Shown here in pieces: positions 62,186 to 64,000 of a DNA stretch of 64,000 bases. The position numbers and the translations under genes were made by a program. The stretch comes from Tichowtungia aerotolerans (lineage in GTDB: Bacteria > Verrucomicrobiota > Kiritimatiellia > Kiritimatiellales > Tichowtungiaceae). Under the pieces are notes generated by a model. It ran no database searches. It saw only the letters and a program-made list of their open reading frames with translations, and was not told the origin of the DNA. Where the stretch lies: contig NZ_CP047593.1 in NCBI RefSeq assembly GCF_009905215.1, positions 744,001 through 808,000 of the forward strand, written 5' to 3'. Position 1 is the stretch's first letter. Each line of letters opens with the position of its first letter.

Positions 62186-63936
62186 TTCAACTCAAACGGC
62201 GGAAGTCCGGCCCGGTCCTGCTGCTCTTCCCTCCAGCAGGGCGCATAGTGGCTGCCTTGACGAAACCGCTCAACCCACTCGGGCTTCTCCGATTTTTCAA
62301 GCCACGATTCCAAACGTTTCCTCATTGTACGCTTCACCGGTTCGCTTTCAGCGGATGCAATCAAATTGTTCTGCTCATAGCGATCGTGTTTGCGGTCGAA
62401 CAACATCCACTCGCCGGGATGATTGTTCCAATCGCCAAACCCGACATTCCGGTTTCCAGAACGCCAATGTCCCTGCACGGAATACAGATGGCGTTTTGTG
62501 ATGACCGACCGATGGATCGGCTGGGCCGGAGTCCCGTTGTGGCAGTTACTGATATTATAGACGAGCACCGATTCCGGATCGGGGCCGTCACCGCTCAAAA
62601 CGTTCCGGCTGTGATCCACCCCGTCGAGCGAATCCAGATAAGCCAGGCATTCGTGCGCATCCCGGGTTCCGGTACGGCGCAGTTCCTCCGTCAGTCCGCC
62701 GAGTCCGCACAGCGTCGGGAACAGGTCAATTCCGGCGATCAGCGCATCGCACTCGCGGCCGGGAGCCTGAATCTGTCCCGGCCCCCACGCCAGGAACGGC
62801 ACATGCGTCGAAGCATCGTTCGGATATTTTTTAGTTCCGTTTTCTGCCCCGTACTGTCCGTTCATCCCGCCGTGGTCGGAGGTGTAAATGACAATGGTGT
62901 TGTTGCGCACATCCGGCGGCAGCGCGTCGACCGCATCCAGAACCCTCCCCAGCTGGTCGTCCGTGGCCGTGACCGACGCATAATAATGCCAGCACGTTTC
63001 GCGATGCGCCTCACGGGTTTCATCGTAGGGATAAAATTTCAGGGACTGCGGGTCATACTGATCCAGCGTATGCGGCGGATGGTTCGGCTTGCCCGGAACC
63101 CGCCCGCTGGAATATTCCGAGCGGGCGAATCCGACCTCATCCCATTTGCCGACCGGCCACTTTGCCTGTTTCATGTAGTCAAACGGCGAATGCGGATCCT
63201 GCAGCGCCAGCACCATAAACAGCGGTTTCTCGGAAAACTCATGCTGCTGAAGCACGCCCAGCGCCTGATCGGTTTCGCCGATGATTTTATAGGGATGAGA
63301 TGGATACGCCGGACGTTTCCCGGCAGCCGGGACTCCACTGTACGGCACACCGCTGCCGTCCATCAGCATGTCATCCGCCGGGGGGCAGGCGAACGGTTCT
63401 CCGTTTTTTTTCAGGCTCAATTCTTCATGAAACTCTCCGGACCAGATATAGGAAAGATCGTACCCTGCAATCTGCGCATTGAGATTCAGCCCCTGATGCC
63501 ACTTGCCGACATGAACCGTCCGGTAGCCGGCGTTTGAAAACATATATCCAAGCGTGGCATTGCGCTGGCGCTCCGCCATGTTTCCGGACTGATCCATCCG
63601 GAACTGCAGATCCATATGATTGTCGATGTGGCCGGTTTGCCAGGCCCACTTGCCGGTCTGCATCATCGCCCGATACGGAGAACAGAGGGGATACGTGGAA
63701 AAGCAGTTGGAGAAATTCACGCCCTCCCGACGCATCCGGTCCATGTTCGGGGTTTTGATATCCACAAACTCAGACGTGAACGACATGGCGTTGTAGCGAT
63801 GCGTGTCGCTCAGCACAAAAATAACATTGGGAGACTGTTTCTTCCCGCGAGCGGCAACTGCTCCGAACGCCGGCATGCCGGAGACCGAAGCGATGGTCGC
63901 CCCGGCCGTTTTTATAAAATCACGTCTGGATTGCAT
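62170..63936 (-). CDS. Tat-exported sulfatase
   Basis: 588 residues. The N-terminus is a twin-arginine signal, S-R-R-D-F-I-K-T-A-G followed by a hydrophobic stretch to about 28. Sulfatase features are V-L-S-D-T-H (first metal site), the maturation motif C-S-P-Y-R (Cys at about 85), G-K-W-H near 140 and Y-T-S-D-H-G-G in the middle. Tat export means it folds, and probably gains formylglycine and calcium, in the cytoplasm first, unlike the Sec-type sulfatases at 1-4 kb. Substrate unknown; it resembles heparan- and fucoidan-type enzymes in size. AAGGAAG precedes the ATG. It may supply the ABC importer downstream. Confidence 0.92.
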   Translation of the reverse strand: MQSRRDFIKTAGATIASVSGMPAFGAVAARGKKQSPNVIFVLSDTHRYNAMSFTSEFVDIKTPNMDRMRREGVNFSNCFSTYPLCSPYRAMMQTGKWAWQTGHIDNHMDLQFRMDQSGNMAERQRNATLGYMFSNAGYRTVHVGKWHQGLNLNAQIAGYDLSYIWSGEFHEELSLKKNGEPFACPPADDMLMDGSGVPYSGVPAAGKRPAYPSHPYKIIGETDQALGVLQQHEFSEKPLFMVLALQDPHSPFDYMKQAKWPVGKWDEVGFARSEYSSGRVPGKPNHPPHTLDQYDPQSLKFYPYDETREAHRETCWHYYASVTATDDQLGRVLDAVDALPPDVRNNTIVIYTSDHGGMNGQYGAENGTKKYPNDASTHVPFLAWGPGQIQAPGRECDALIAGIDLFPTLCGLGGLTEELRRTGTRDAHECLAYLDSLDGVDHSRNVLSGDGPDPESVLVYNISNCHNGTPAQPIHRSVITKRHLYSVQGHWRSGNRNVGFGDWNNHPGEWMLFDRKHDRYEQNNLIASAESEPVKRTMRKRLESWLEKSEKPEWVERFRQGSHYAPCWREEQQDRAGLPPFELKDLLT

Positions 63937-64000
63937 TTGATCTTCCTTTCAACTACAGCCCCGGAATTCTGCACGAGGCCGAAACGTTCCATTCGATTTA

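Overview
The window looks like the chromosome of a Gram-negative, polysaccharide-degrading bacterium of the Planctomycetes-Verrucomicrobia-Chlamydiae group, most likely a marine Kiritimatiellota (Pontiella-like) relative. This is inferred from gene content only: four sulfatases, a type III glutamine synthetase, secreted proteins with autotransporter-type beta-strand repeats, sialidase-fold proteins, a GH78 rhamnosidase, and an outer-membrane/LPS gene set (bamA, skp, lpxD, exbBD-tonB). No sulfatase-maturation enzyme, integrase, transposase or CRISPR array is visible.

Layout. 1-3.9 kb: three minus-strand sulfatases (the first cut by the window edge). Next comes the 3' half of a tRNA-Val(CAC), starting at the anticodon loop, which looks like an integration scar and would be the right boundary of an island carrying the sulfatases. 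4.3-14.5 kb: housekeeping and assorted genes (ychF, a vapB-vapC-recQ operon with overlapping ends, a BBE-type FAD oxidase, rph, a repeat protein, a DUF4870 protein, a site-2 protease, dapB). 14.8-26.5 kb: glnN with a candidate sigma-54 promoter, then a long minus-strand core operon that starts with tRNA-Gln and continues prs-rplY-pth-rpsF-ssb-rpsR-rplI-dnaB-bamA-skp-lpxD. 26.4-28.4 kb: a small membrane protein and exbB-exbD-tonB.

28.5-40.4 kb is sugar catabolism: a cytoplasmic GH78 enzyme, a nitroreductase, an SHD1-C39 peptidase-like protein, then a five-gene operon (class II aldolase, fucose/arabinose-isomerase-family protein, FGGY kinase, polyol dehydrogenase, DUF4432 epimerase-like protein) facing a PocR-AraC regulator. 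40.5-55.1 kb is the most distinctive part: three sialidase-fold secreted proteins, single-unit beta-repeat proteins, a 1662-residue sialidase plus four-repeat protein, two DapA/NanA-family lyases, an SBF-type symporter, and a regulator that joins an FCD ligand domain to an AraC DNA-binding domain without the usual GntR head. Together these suggest capture and breakdown of a sialic-acid-like or other 2-keto-3-deoxy acid, controlled by an acid-sensing FCD domain. 55.2-58.2 kb is a ribose/nucleoside operon: exported nucleoside hydrolase, ribokinase and GRP-type sugar transporter. 58.2-64 kb has gene remnants, an ABC sugar importer without its ATPase, and a Tat-exported sulfatase.

Across the first 37 kb an exact interrupted palindrome, TTCCAA-N3-TTGGAA, occurs eight times, both between and inside genes. 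The 17-mer TTTTCCAAACATTGGAA is found in three unrelated genes in three different reading frames. It is absent from 37 to 64 kb. Gene content does not explain this signal.
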